Assembly: GCF_044762855.1 (NCBI RefSeq)
Contig: NZ_JBIWFB010000010.1
Location: forward strand, 62,001 to 126,000
DNA: 64,000 nucleotides
Origin: Psychrobacillus sp044762855
GTDB lineage: Bacteria > Bacillota > Bacilli > Bacillales_A > Planococcaceae
Reading direction: 5' to 3'
This document shows, in pieces, positions 8,823 through 17,753 of this stretch. How positions within the stretch are numbered: the first letter of the stretch is position 1; each line of letters begins with the position of its first letter. A model generated the notes under the pieces. It made no database searches and was not told where the DNA came from. It was given only the letters and a program-made list of their open reading frames with translations. The position numbers and the translations under genes are program-made.

Positions 8823-9862
8823 TGATTAAGGTAAAACTCCAATTCTTTTGAAAGCATACTAAGCGATTTTCTTTTAAGCGTATACTTTGCATCATTAATT
8901 TCGACTAGCTTTGCGGCTCTGAGTATTTTCAGATGATGATGGATAGTAGATTTACCTATGTTCAATTGCTCTGTGAGATCTTGTAATGTAAAATCTTGTT
9001 CATATAGCAACTTAACGATGCGAAGTCTGACTTCATCACCCAATGCTTTATGTTTTAATACTAAAAAATTATCGGGGGTGTACGGGTCATTCGGTGTTAA
9101 GCTTTCATTGGCAATAGGATAGTAAAATACTTTTGTGTCTTCTAAATCCGCTTCAATATTCCATGGACGATAAATATATTGTGGGATCAATAATACATGG
9201 GATACATTAAGTTCTGGTAAATACGTAATTCCACCTGTTGTCCATTCGACCAGTTCTTCTGCAGTCATTTTATCTGCCATCTTTTGCTTCATTTCATAAT
9301 CATTTTGCAAAATAGTATGGACTTGCTCCACATCTTGCATAATAACCGCCTCATACCACCCAGTCATCACTTGGATCAAATGTTCTTTTAACCTTTTTCC
9401 GTTAGCCTGGCAAATGAATTCAATATAACTTGGAAAAAAGGAATTATCCTTGGTAATTTTCATCATTTCTTTCATCGCTAATGGATCGCCTAATGAGGCA
9501 TTTCTTCTCAGTCCTTGATAACTGTTTCCGATAAAGGGCAAACATATAAATGTAAAATGTGGCATGGAAAGCCCTTGAATATAGTGCGTAAACTCCTTTA
9601 GATCGGTGAAATCTCGTTGATGGAGTAACTGCAATAAAGATTTCCACGTATTTTTGTTTTCTACATAGTCTAATTCAACTAATAGTTTCACGGGTAAAGA
9701 TTCTTTAATTTCTTTCCAATAGTCCGCTGGTTTTTCCATCGTTTTCATCAGTGGCGTATTTGTAATCGCCGCAATTCCTAATGCACATTCCCATAAAACA
9801 GAGTATTTTAAATCGACTTTATATGTTTCTCTCTTCCTGCTTGTAAGATTTAAGACCTCCAT
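8819..9862 (-). CDS. ArsR-type winged-helix regulator with large N-terminal domain
   Basis: The 347-aa protein ends in an ArsR-type HTH: LKHKALGDEVRLRIVKLLYE, then the recognition-helix region LNIGKSTIHHHLKILRAAKLV near residues 300-320. The long N-terminal part resembles the DUF5937-type sensory region found in larger ArsR proteins. I start it at ATG 9862 because GAGGTG lies 5 nt upstream; the open frame extends 21 codons further without such a site. It is translationally coupled to the MFS transporter, which it probably controls. No obvious cysteine metal site is visible, so an organic ligand is more likely than a metal (inference). Confidence 0.85.
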   Translation of the reverse strand: MEVLNLTSRKRETYKVDLKYSVLWECALGIAAITNTPLMKTMEKPADYWKEIKESLPVKLLVELDYVENKNTWKSLLQLLHQRDFTDLKEFTHYIQGLSMPHFTFICLPFIGNSYQGLRRNASLGDPLAMKEMMKITKDNSFFPSYIEFICQANGKRLKEHLIQVMTGWYEAVIMQDVEQVHTILQNDYEMKQKMADKMTAEELVEWTTGGITYLPELNVSHVLLIPQYIYRPWNIEADLEDTKVFYYPIANESLTPNDPYTPDNFLVLKHKALGDEVRLRIVKLLYEQDFTLQDLTEQLNIGKSTIHHHLKILRAAKLVEINDAKYTLKRKSLSMLSKELEFYLNQ

Positions 9863-9881
9863 TACAGCACCTCTTCTACAA

Positions 9882-9945
9882 ATTCTATATACTCTGAATA
9901 TATCATTCGATAAATATAGAATCAATAGAAGAGTTAATATTCAGA
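9882..9945 (-). promoter_or_regulatory. Nested inverted repeats upstream of the ArsR-type gene
   Basis: Two overlapping inverted repeats: ATTCTATAT (9882-9890) with ATATAGAAT (9914-9922), and TCTGAATAT (9893-9901) with ATATTCAGA (9937-9945). They cover the likely promoter of the regulator-transporter operon, so they are candidate operator sites. Confidence 0.45.
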
Positions 9946-9950
9946 TAAAA

Positions 9951-9987
9951 AAACTGCAGACAATCATCTTAATCAAATTGTCTACAG
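9951..9987 (-). terminator. Rho-independent terminator after the 172-aa gene
   Basis: Arms CTGCAGACAAT (from 9954) and ATTGTCTACAG (to 9986) with one mismatch. The hairpin is followed on the minus strand by a run of T from the adjacent A-tract. Confidence 0.75.
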
Positions 9988-10028
9988 CTCATTTATCTTG
10001 TAGTTCCATTAATATTTAGCTTGATAAC

Positions 10029-10547
10029 TTAATATGTACACCAAAATACACGATTAGCTGTTGGTTCGATGGCTGCTACTTTTATGAAGTTTATTAAGAT
10101 ATCCGTATCGCTTGCACCAATATATTCATTTCTGTCTACGTTATAATATTGAACTACCTCTACCTTGTAAAAGCCATTTTCTATTTCGATTTTATAGGTA
10201 GAGCAGTTTTGATCTGGTACTAATTCATCTTCAAACTGAGCAGCCATTGTAAGGCAGTCATAATCTACTAAATATAGTTTAGTGTCTGTTACTTTTAGAT
10301 ACCCTACCGCTTTCCTGAAGCAGTTATCAGTTATTTCTTCGGTAGAAAGATCAACGCTTACTTTCCATGAATGTTCAATTCCTTCTTCCGTCATTTGACA
10401 CACTATAATATGACCTTGCTTCATCTCATCTCCGAAATGATCCAAAAGCATATCTAACTCCCAATCTTCATCTACAAAAGATCTATATCTTTCGGCGTTA
10501 GCTACCCCAATAAAATTAGTATCACCAAAATTCATCGTAAATCTCAT
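10029..10547 (-). CDS. Hypothetical protein, 172 aa
   Basis: I do not recognise the family. The protein is soluble and acidic, with no signal peptide or membrane segment. It has two similar-looking beta-rich stretches (HSWKVSVDLSTEEI and YKIEIENGFYKVEVVQYY). A good AAGGTGAT ribosome-binding site stands 5 nt before the ATG, and a terminator follows, so it is very likely a real single-gene transcript. The compact acidic fold is reminiscent of small immunity-like proteins, but no toxin gene is adjacent. Confidence 0.75.
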   Translation of the reverse strand: MRFTMNFGDTNFIGVANAERYRSFVDEDWELDMLLDHFGDEMKQGHIIVCQMTEEGIEHSWKVSVDLSTEEITDNCFRKAVGYLKVTDTKLYLVDYDCLTMAAQFEDELVPDQNCSTYKIEIENGFYKVEVVQYYNVDRNEYIGASDTDILINFIKVAAIEPTANRVFWCTY

Positions 10548-10650
10548 TTTATCACCTTCAACACATTAAATTTTCTTCAGCTAAATAAAATAAATGCTTA
10601 GTTTATTTGGGATTCGTCACTATTCATAAACTAACGTATATCTCAAAAAT

Positions 10651-11586
10651 CTAAATCACTTTCCTCTTGAAACTTACTATCCCATCCAATTCCAAACGTT
10701 CCACTTTTCCAATCGATTCCAAATACAATAACCGAGTAAGTGTAGCCATAAAAGAACTTAAATTGAAGATGATATTTACAGTACCATAAACTTCGTAACA
10801 GATTTGATTCGCTGTTTTGCCTTCAACTGTTAAGGACTGTAAAACTTGTTGTAGTCGATATTCATGTTTAGCAGACAGTTCGTTTATTCTCGCATGAAGA
10901 TCAGGAATCAAGTCTCCATGACCTGGCAAAGTAATGTCGGCTGGATATTTTTCTAATTCCGCCAATGATAAAAAGTAGTCTTGCAATGGATTTCCTTCTT
11001 CTCCCGACCAGAGACCGATTACCGGACTAATTCTGTTTAATACATGATCTCCCATTATCATGATTTTCTTATTTTCATTGTAAAAGCAGAAATGGTCAGG
11101 TGCGTGACCTGGTGTCCAAATAGCTTCATATAATTCTTCTCCTAATGGAATATGCTGATGATTTTCGAAAAAACCATCCGGTTCGAAATCATAAATGTAA
11201 TTATCTTCATTTATTTTATTTGGAAGAGCAACTCCCCCATGTTTAATAACTAAGCTGTTTAACCGATCTCTTCCATGGGAAACTCGATTTTTCTTCATTT
11301 CCTCATAGCCTAAATTGGAAACGATAACTGGTATCCCTACCTCCTGTTGAAACCATTTCGCAAGTCCAATATGATCTTGATGCGTATGTGTCAGAACGAC
11401 TTTCTCTATGGTGATCCCGGATGATAAAACTTCTTTCCATCCATCTTTCGCCTCTTTTGAATCAGTCCCTGTATCAATCACGGTATAGCCATTTTTCCCT
11501 TCGATTAAATAGCAGTTCACCTCTCCCATTCCAGTAGGAAATTTAATTACTAGTTTATGTATACCATCTGCTACCTCTGTTAACAT
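10651..11586 (-). CDS. MBL-fold metallo-hydrolase
   Basis: About 311 aa, with the metal-binding THTHQDHIG (HxHxDH) motif, a later TPGHAPDHFCF (GH) and LPGHGD. These are the motifs of the metallo-beta-lactamase fold with two metal ions. The C-terminal part (from about residue 230) looks like the short winged-helix domain seen in LACTB2-type members. Start chosen at ATG 11586 with AAGGGGG upstream; an earlier in-frame start lacks one. Substrate unknown. It is immediately downstream of the broken metallophosphatase gene. Confidence 0.85.
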   Translation of the reverse strand: MLTEVADGIHKLVIKFPTGMGEVNCYLIEGKNGYTVIDTGTDSKEAKDGWKEVLSSGITIEKVVLTHTHQDHIGLAKWFQQEVGIPVIVSNLGYEEMKKNRVSHGRDRLNSLVIKHGGVALPNKINEDNYIYDFEPDGFFENHQHIPLGEELYEAIWTPGHAPDHFCFYNENKKIMIMGDHVLNRISPVIGLWSGEEGNPLQDYFLSLAELEKYPADITLPGHGDLIPDLHARINELSAKHEYRLQQVLQSLTVEGKTANQICYEVYGTVNIIFNLSSFMATLTRLLYLESIGKVERLELDGIVSFKRKVI

Positions 11587-11614
11587 ATTTCTTCCCCCTT
11601 TGTCGCTACTTACT

Positions 11615-12700
11615 TCAAAAACAATCTTCAGGCAACCAGCCCACCTCTCCATTTTCTTTCTTCACAAGCATATACCCGTCACATTCATTATCAACTCTCC
11701 ATACCTTTTCTCCTTGTTTAACAGATAAAAAAGTTGTACTTACGTCCGTCTTGGAAAGTGGCATTTCATTCTCCCATTTTAAATATTCATTTTTAATCCA
11801 TTGTTGTATCCCGAGATTCGTATTTTCACATAAAGTGAAATATGTCTCTTGTTGTATTATTTCTAAATCGTAATTTGGATATGTCACCGTTCCTACTCTA
11901 TTCGTAGAATCGTTATATTCTTTTAATGCAATGATTTCGTTAGTTAATTCATCTACATATGTATGTGTATACCTTCCATTTTGGATAATAAGCGCATTTA
12001 GCTGACCATCTTTCTTAATCTGATTTCCTCCATCTAAAGCTATGATTTTTTTATCGAGGTCAATGATCGGATTATGGGAACTAACTTGATTTGCTCGGTA
12101 ATTAACAACTGGCCAATGACCAACAATAACTGTTTTTTCTGCTTAATGACCTTGGTAATAAAATTCTTGTTTATACAAAGCTGTCTCTTCAGAAGTTTCT
12201 CTCCAACTTTCCTTGTTTTCAAGACCTGCATGAATGATAATAAAATCGTCCGTTTCATATGCAATGGGTAATGATTCTAACCAGTCTATTTCCTCTTGAA
12301 AATATTGGCGATAATAATAGCTAAGCTCTTCTAAATTTGTAAAATCATCTAAGGTTTTGCGATGTTTTGCTAGCATTTCGTTTAGAATAGAATGCTTTTG
12401 TCTATTCATGTAAGCAATGATCCCCTCACTCCCATGAAAAACATAGCGATGAACTACATCACAGTTGCCTTTTGTTACATAGACATTAGAAGAACATTCA
12501 GATAAATCTCTTACAAATTGCACTACTTCTAAACTATTTGGCCCTTTTTCACAAAGATCACCGTTGATAAATAAATAGTCTTCGTTTGTATAATCTACTT
12601 TTTGTAATAGATTTTTGAGTAGCTTTAGATTTGCGTGTATATCCGAAATTACTATCGCACGTTTTGTTTTATCTAATTGTAGTTTTCTTGATTCAATCAT
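11615..12700 (-). pseudogene. Calcineurin-like metallophosphatase with SH3-like tail, broken by one stop codon
   Basis: A single reading frame of 361 codons is interrupted once, by TAA at 12143-12145. The frame upstream and downstream is identical, with no other stop. The first part holds the phosphoesterase motifs ISDIHAN, INGDLCEKGPNS, TKGNCD and IIHAGLE. After the stop the sequence resumes with the next motif, VGHWPVVNY, then an SH3-like C-terminus (WRVDNECDGYMLV...GWLPEDCF). The intact protein would resemble PrpE-type phosphatases. A point nonsense mutation or a sequencing error explains it. The 185-aa product lacks the fourth metal motif and is probably inactive. Confidence 0.85.
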
Positions 12701-12830
12701 GAACTCAACTCCATACTATTATAATCTTACGAATATTATAGCAAAAAAAGTAATCAGCCATTTAATATATGGCCGATTACTTTTAACCGCATGTTAACAC
12801 TACGCTGTGAAATGTTCTATCGATGTAAAG

Positions 12831-14036
12831 TTATGATTTAATAAGCTCTTCTTCCCATGCTGGTAACATTTTGTTTAATTGTTTGTCTTCACGGTATCCT
12901 AATACGTATTCCGCTTGCATCACTGTATGGATTTCACGTGTTCCTTCGTAAATGACTGGCGCTTTCGAATTACGTAGATAACGTTCTACTGGATATTCGT
13001 CGGAATAGCCATTTGCCCCATGAATTTGAACAGCATCATCTGCTGCTTGGTTGGCAAAATCACATGCTTGCCACTTTGCAAGAGACGTTTCTCGTGTATT
13101 TCGTTTTCCAGCGTTTTTCAGTTCCCCTGCACGATACACTAGTAAACTGCTCATTTGATATCCAGCTTCCATCTTAGCGATCATTTGTTGCACTAATTGA
13201 TGTCTGCCAATCTCTTTCCCAAATGTTTCGCGTGTATGACAGTAGTTCACGCTAGCTTCCATACATGCCATAATTTGTCCTACTGCTCCTGCTGCTACGG
13301 TGAAGCGTCCATTATCAAGCGCTGCCATCGCAATTTTGAACCCTTCTCCTTCTTTACCAAGTAAGTTCTCTTTTGGTACTTTCACATTTTCGAAGAATAA
13401 CTCGCCTGTATTACCAGCACGAATTCCTAATTTTCCTTTCGTTGCAATAGAAGAAAACCCTTCCCATGTGCGTTCCACAATAAAAGCAGAAATCGCTTTA
13501 TGCTTTTCCGATTTGACTCCTGTATAAGCAAAGACTAAGAAGTGGTCTGCCACATCACATAGGGAAATCCATGCTTTTTGTCCATTTAAAATGTAGTGAT
13601 CTCCATCTTTGACAGCAGTTGTTTCAAGTGCTGCCACATCAGACCCTGCTGCTGGTTCCGTTAAACCAAAGGCACCAATTTTATCCCCTTTTGCTTGAGG
13701 TACTAAATATTTCTGTTTCTGTTCTTCCGTTCCCCACTGTAAAAGCGTCAAGCTATTCAACCCGATGTGTACAGAAACCGCTGTACGGAAAGCTGTATCT
13801 CCACGCTCTAGCTCTTCACAGACGATAGCGAGTGAATTATAGTCCATCCCGCTACCACCGTATTGTTCTGGAATACACACACCCATAAAACCAAGATCTG
13901 CAAGTTTTTTATAAATCGCTGGATCTGATTTACCTGCACGATCCCATTCGCCAATATAAGGCATAATTTCTTTGTCAACAAATCCTCTTACCGTTTTACG
14001 TAACATGTTTTGTTCTGTTGAAAATGAAAAGTTCAT
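12831..14036 (-). CDS. Acyl-CoA dehydrogenase
   Basis: A 401-aa FAD enzyme that oxidises acyl-CoA to enoyl-CoA, passing electrons to ETF. Visible signatures are FGLTEPAAGSD (FAD/substrate segment), the ETFGKEI region, QIHGANGYSDEYPVERYLRN, and the catalytic glutamate in the terminal VIYEGTREIH motif. Length is typical. It starts 16 bp after the CaiB-type CoA transferase gene, with AAAGGAG upstream. The pair suggests activation of an acid by CoA transfer followed by dehydrogenation; glutarate is one possible substrate, but nothing in the sequence proves it. Confidence 0.92.
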   Translation of the reverse strand: MNFSFSTEQNMLRKTVRGFVDKEIMPYIGEWDRAGKSDPAIYKKLADLGFMGVCIPEQYGGSGMDYNSLAIVCEELERGDTAFRTAVSVHIGLNSLTLLQWGTEEQKQKYLVPQAKGDKIGAFGLTEPAAGSDVAALETTAVKDGDHYILNGQKAWISLCDVADHFLVFAYTGVKSEKHKAISAFIVERTWEGFSSIATKGKLGIRAGNTGELFFENVKVPKENLLGKEGEGFKIAMAALDNGRFTVAAGAVGQIMACMEASVNYCHTRETFGKEIGRHQLVQQMIAKMEAGYQMSSLLVYRAGELKNAGKRNTRETSLAKWQACDFANQAADDAVQIHGANGYSDEYPVERYLRNSKAPVIYEGTREIHTVMQAEYVLGYREDKQLNKMLPAWEEELIKS

Positions 14037-14052
14037 CCTAAATCTCTCCTTT

Positions 14053-15213
14053 TTATTTGGTTGTTTGTGTCATACTTAAACGATTTAAAATTTCTTCATT
14101 ATGCTCACCTGGATTAGGTGGATGACGCCTTATCTGAACCGGTGTTCGCGAAAGCTTAAGCGGACTTCCAATCAGTTTAATACGTCCAACTGTTGGATGT
14201 TCTTGCGTGATAAACATATTGCGTGCTTTTAGCTGTTTATCATTGACAACTTCCTCTAAATTTTGAATAGGGCCGCTTGGAATATTATTGTTTCTACACT
14301 GCTCCTGCCAATAGGCAGTCTCTTTTGTTAATAAAACAGCTTGCAGTAATGGAACTAGTTGATGTCTGTTTTTCACCCGGTTCGGATTCGTTTGAAAAAG
14401 TATATTTTGTGCGAATTCTGGTTTTCCAAGGACATCACAAAATGCTTTAAATTGGTGATCGTTTCCTATAGCAATAACCATTTCTCCATCTGAAGTTTGA
14501 AATGACTGATACGGAACAATATTGGCATGTGTATTCCCGAGCGCTTTCGGAACTTCTTCGTCCATTAAATAGTTGCTTCCGATATTTACTAGTGCACTAA
14601 CTGCAGAATCATAAAGAGAAATATCCAACTTTTGTCCTTTGCCGGATTGTACGCGCTCTAGCAAAGCAGCTTGAATTCCAACACATGCATACAAGCCAGT
14701 CAAAACGTCTACGATGGCGACACCTGTCTTTTGAGGTCCTGATTCTTTTGTGCCGGTGATGCTCATTAGTCCACTCATCGCTTGAATAATAAAGTCATAT
14801 CCTGGCATATGTCTAGCCGGTCCTGTTTCTCCAAAACCTGTAATAGAACAATAAACAATCCGCGGATTTAGTTCGGCTAACACGTCATACCCTAAGCCGA
14901 AGCGATCCATGGTGCCAGTTTTAAAGTTATTAATAATTACATCACTTTCTTGCACCAACTTTTTAATAATTTCAACGCCAGCTTGTGATTTTAAGTCTAA
15001 AGTAATTGCCTTCTTGTTTCGATTAGAACATAGATAGTAAGCGCTTACTTCCTCTTTAAATGGCGGACCCCATTTACGTGTTTCATCACTCCCGCCAGGC
15101 GCCTCTACCTTGATGACTTCTGCACCTAAATCCCCCAAAATCATCGTACAATAAGGGCCAGCAAGCACACGGGACAAATCTAAGATTTTAATATTAGCAA
15201 GTGCTCCCGTCAT
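14053..15213 (-). CDS. CaiB/BaiF-type (family III) CoA transferase
   Basis: About 386 aa. It transfers CoA between carboxylic acids. The family III signature is clear: N-terminal LDLSRVLAGPYCTMILGDLGAEVIKVE, the RNKKAITLDLK segment, and an aspartate in MPGYDFIIQAMSGLMSITG that fits the catalytic residue. Start set at ATG 15213, 11 nt after AAAGGTG; a GTG four codons earlier overlaps that site. It is co-transcribed with the acyl-CoA dehydrogenase. Its promoter appears to lie about 210 bp upstream, with a terminator in between (see leader). Confidence 0.9.
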   Translation of the reverse strand: MTGALANIKILDLSRVLAGPYCTMILGDLGAEVIKVEAPGGSDETRKWGPPFKEEVSAYYLCSNRNKKAITLDLKSQAGVEIIKKLVQESDVIINNFKTGTMDRFGLGYDVLAELNPRIVYCSITGFGETGPARHMPGYDFIIQAMSGLMSITGTKESGPQKTGVAIVDVLTGLYACVGIQAALLERVQSGKGQKLDISLYDSAVSALVNIGSNYLMDEEVPKALGNTHANIVPYQSFQTSDGEMVIAIGNDHQFKAFCDVLGKPEFAQNILFQTNPNRVKNRHQLVPLLQAVLLTKETAYWQEQCRNNNIPSGPIQNLEEVVNDKQLKARNMFITQEHPTVGRIKLIGSPLKLSRTPVQIRRHPPNPGEHNEEILNRLSMTQTTK

Positions 15214-15244
15214 GTAAACAATCACACCTTTCCACTAGTCAATA

Positions 15245-15301
15245 CAAAAAAGCCAATTCAAAAAGACTACAGACTCGCTGTAAATCAAGTTGAACTGGCT
15301 T
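15245..15301 (-). terminator. Terminator hairpin in the leader of the CaiB operon
   Basis: A 12-bp stem (AAGCCAGTTCAA / TTGAATTGGCTT, one G-U pair) enclosing an inner TACAG-CGAGT-CTGTA hairpin, followed by six T on the minus strand. It ends only about 30 bp before the CaiB start codon, leaving little room for a promoter downstream. It either ends the upstream transcript or acts as an attenuator for the CaiB operon. Confidence 0.75.
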
Positions 15302-15380
15302 ATTATCTGCGGTAAAAAATCCCGGTAAGAATTTTTGACAGATTAGGCAGTATTGACTTTTCTATTGGTTTTACATAATT

Positions 15381-15418
15381 GGTCATGGAAATGAACGTTT
15401 GAGCGTTTCGACATGACT
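15381..15418 (-). other. Leader hairpin between promoter and terminator
   Basis: GTCATG (15382-15387) pairs with CATGAC (15412-15417), with an inner AACG/CGTT pairing. It lies in the putative untranslated leader between the promoter at 15429-15457 and the terminator at 15245-15301. Confidence 0.4.
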
Positions 15419-15428
15419 TATTATTCTC

Positions 15429-15457
15429 ATTTTAGTACATACAAACAAGTTTGTAAA
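15429..15457 (-). promoter_or_regulatory. Promoter with embedded palindrome, CaiB operon
   Basis: On the minus strand, TTTACA (15457-15452), 17 bp, TAAAAT (15434-15429). The perfect palindrome TACAAAC-AA-GTTTGTA (15440-15455) overlaps the -35 and spacer, a typical repressor-site position. Its size and form would suit a TetR-type regulator, which is not encoded nearby. Confidence 0.55.
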
Positions 15458-15486
15458 CACACTAATCTAAATTTTCCGAAAAATAA

Positions 15487-15804
15487 TTATTTTTTCTCGG
15501 CTATGTATAACTCATAATGTTTATTTAAATCTTTCAGTGCCGAAATAAGCGCGTTTCCCGCCTTGCCTAAGTAATGATTTTTAATACTTGCGAGCGGCTG
15601 ATCAATGCCATCTTGTAAACTATGTCCTCTCAACAGTTGTTGAACAAAGGCGCGTCCATGTTCCGTAGCTAATGTACAACTAGCGGCAACAATCACTCCA
15701 TATTTTTTATCGATTTCAGCTGTTATTGTCAGCGTTTCATAGATGTTTTGGGCCGCCATCCCTGCTGGTAATCTTGCATGCCCTGCAATAAAAACTGTAT
15801 TCAT
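15487..15804 (-). CDS. DUF3870 family protein
   Basis: A 105-aa protein matching the uncharacterised DUF3870 family as I know it (VFIAGHARLP at the start, then IVAASCTLATEHGRAFVQQLLRGHSL). No enzymatic function has been assigned. Members are often found beside acyl-CoA metabolic genes, as here, where the CaiB transferase and acyl-CoA dehydrogenase follow. An AAGGGGAT ribosome-binding site precedes the ATG. It follows the GNAT gene by 36 bp and may share its transcript. Confidence 0.8.
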   Translation of the reverse strand: MNTVFIAGHARLPAGMAAQNIYETLTITAEIDKKYGVIVAASCTLATEHGRAFVQQLLRGHSLQDGIDQPLASIKNHYLGKAGNALISALKDLNKHYELYIAEKK

Positions 15805-15840
15805 ATGTCTTCGTATCCCCTTCTGTCTACAAGCTTCCTA

Positions 15841-16392
15841 TTATAATGTATAAGTCTGTTCATTGTTAATAATAGCCAATGTTTGATGGTCCTCCCATTT
15901 CCCATTAATACGAACATTTTCTTTGGCGATCCCTTCTTTATGAAACCCAGCTTTTTCTAACACTTTAATAGAACCTAGATTATGAGGCATCACTCCTGCT
16001 TCAATGCGATGTAGATTTAACTGATTAAATGCGAAATCTACAGCTTGTCTTACAGCTTCGGTCATATATCCTTTTCCATTTTGTACTTTGTCTAAAGAAT
16101 ATCCTATCCAACAACTTTGTAAATCCCCACGTAATACTTCAGATAACGTCACATTACCTATTAACTGTTCTGTTTCGGTAAGAAAAATACCAAATGAATA
16201 GAAAGTATCTTGCTCCGCACGTGAAATACTCTTTTCAATCCGCTCTATTTGTCTCTCTATCGTAAAGAACTCATCTTCTTTTAAAGGTGAGTATAATTGG
16301 AAGAACTCTCTATTTTCTAATTCTAGTTTTAGTAAAGCCTCTGCATCAGACACTTGTAATAGTCTAATAAATATCGCTTGTTTATCCTCCAA
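15841..16392 (-). CDS. GNAT N-acetyltransferase (RimJ/RimL type)
   Basis: A 183-aa acetyl-CoA-dependent acetyltransferase. The fold is recognisable from IGYSLDKVQNGKGYMTEAV (the acetyl-CoA loop), NQLNLHRIEAGVMPHNLGSIKVLEKAGFHKEG (motif B) and KWEDHQTLAI at the end, as in ribosomal-protein alanine acetyltransferases. The start is TTG 16392 behind GGAGGAAGAAAT. The natural acceptor is unknown. Confidence 0.85.
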   Translation of the reverse strand: MEDKQAIFIRLLQVSDAEALLKLELENREFFQLYSPLKEDEFFTIERQIERIEKSISRAEQDTFYSFGIFLTETEQLIGNVTLSEVLRGDLQSCWIGYSLDKVQNGKGYMTEAVRQAVDFAFNQLNLHRIEAGVMPHNLGSIKVLEKAGFHKEGIAKENVRINGKWEDHQTLAIINNEQTYTL

Positions 16393-16414
16393 ATTTCTTC
16401 CTCCTCAAAAATAA

Positions 16415-16441
16415 AAAATCACAGGAAACACCTATGATTTT
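16415..16441 (-). terminator. Hairpin in the 16.4-16.68 kb gap
   Basis: AAAATCACAGG / CCTATGATTTT with one mismatch, followed by T-rich sequence on the minus strand. It probably terminates transcripts from the sigma-factor operon, although 240 bp of apparently empty sequence lies between. Confidence 0.5.
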
Positions 16442-16679
16442 AAATAGCAACTAATTTTATCTTTCACAGGAAAGATTTTTTCATAATTATCCCTAAGCTC
16501 TCTAACTATTTCAATAGTAACAAAATTTCATCAATTTCACAATGTTACTTCTTGCTTTTCAAGAAAATCATTCTACTTCATTAACATTTTGCAAATACAT
16601 TGGGAACTTTTCACCTTCTCCATTTACAATAAGACTCCCCTTAACAGTAAACCTTGGTTTTACTAGCCGTTCTTTTATT

Positions 16680-17753
16680 TTATTGAACGTAGGCATCCTT
16701 TTTCTCAGTTTTTCTTTCTATTTTATATAAGCTAACTGTGTTCGATTCTTTAATAGGGACACTTAATGCTACATAGTCATTGAATATAGCATAATCATCG
16801 AATTCAGGCACTTCAATAGTGTGAAATTTTCCATCTATTAAATCTATATAAGCTAAAATCGAAGGTTGGCCTTCATTAAGTAACTGTGAAAATATCTTAT
16901 TATTTGTTAGCGTGACATTTAATGAAAATTCGTAAGGAACGATATACTCCCCAATTTTGACATCTCTGTACACATCATATACAAAAAACTTCACTTTTTT
17001 TTGCTTATTAATTGAAAGCTGCTCTGGAATAACAAGCAAACCATTTTTGAAAGAAGCTTTACTATTAGCACCTTCACCAACTAATTCGTGCACGACTGTT
17101 TCTTTTAACGTTTCTAAGTCAAGAATTCGATAACTTGGTACAACCCCTTGTTCACCAAAAGACAAACGAGCTAAATAATCACCATCTAGCTGAAGATCCG
17201 CTTGAAGCGTGTCATCCATTATAAATGTCTCGTTACTATCACGATTTAATATGTGAATCGATGCATGACCATTATCAATTTCCATATATAATTCATACCA
17301 AACTAGCCATTTTTCGTTTAACACTACTTCCGTAATCACAACATGTTCTTTAGAAGCCACTAATAGTTTCTCTTGATTTGTTGCTAGTGAATATGTATAA
17401 ATTGCCTTATTATCTGTGTAAATCATTGCATCGGTTTGCTCATCATAAGTAGCATTTATCAGTTTCGAGTAGCCATGACCTTCTACTATCACTTTCTTTA
17501 ATTGTCCTTCTTTAATCTGGCTACTGATACTAGCCTGTTCTTGCCAGTCACTTACATATGGAAAGCTTAAAACAACCGAGAGCACAATAATGGCTGCGCC
17601 GACCGACATCGGTTTAAACAATCGCTTTTGTCGCAAATCTCTCGGAGAAACTCGATCCCTTGCTTCTATTAAAATTTCCCGCTTTTTATCTTCTGATAAC
17701 GTAATATGTTCTGGAATTGATGAATCTAACTTGCCTTTAATATCTTGCTGCAT
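16680..17753 (-). CDS. Membrane-anchored protein co-encoded with ECF sigma factor (putative anti-sigma partner)
   Basis: About 357 aa: an N-terminal cytoplasmic part of roughly 50 residues, one membrane helix (VGAAIIVLSVVLSFPYV) and a long extracytoplasmic domain with repeated YSLATN / ILDLETL-type strands suggesting a beta-propeller. Start at ATG 17753, 8 nt after GGAGGG; it overlaps the sigma gene by 17 bp. The topology and coupling fit a role as anti-sigma or sensor protein for the sigma factor (inference). I see no classic zinc anti-sigma HxxxCxxC motif. Confidence 0.75.
   Translation of the reverse strand: MQQDIKGKLDSSIPEHITLSEDKKREILIEARDRVSPRDLRQKRLFKPMSVGAAIIVLSVVLSFPYVSDWQEQASISSQIKEGQLKKVIVEGHGYSKLINATYDEQTDAMIYTDNKAIYTYSLATNQEKLLVASKEHVVITEVVLNEKWLVWYELYMEIDNGHASIHILNRDSNETFIMDDTLQADLQLDGDYLARLSFGEQGVVPSYRILDLETLKETVVHELVGEGANSKASFKNGLLVIPEQLSINKQKKVKFFVYDVYRDVKIGEYIVPYEFSLNVTLTNNKIFSQLLNEGQPSILAYIDLIDGKFHTIEVPEFDDYAIFNDYVALSVPIKESNTVSLYKIERKTEKKDAYVQ

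Noticed and set aside
12040..12264. Minus-strand 74-codon open frame in the phosphatase region
   Set aside because: Out of frame with the metallophosphatase, whose own frame continues through this stretch after the single stop.
16442..16679. Possible gene in the gap before the sigma operon
   Set aside because: The only open frame lacks a ribosome-binding site and runs into the antisense of the membrane protein; nothing recognisable.
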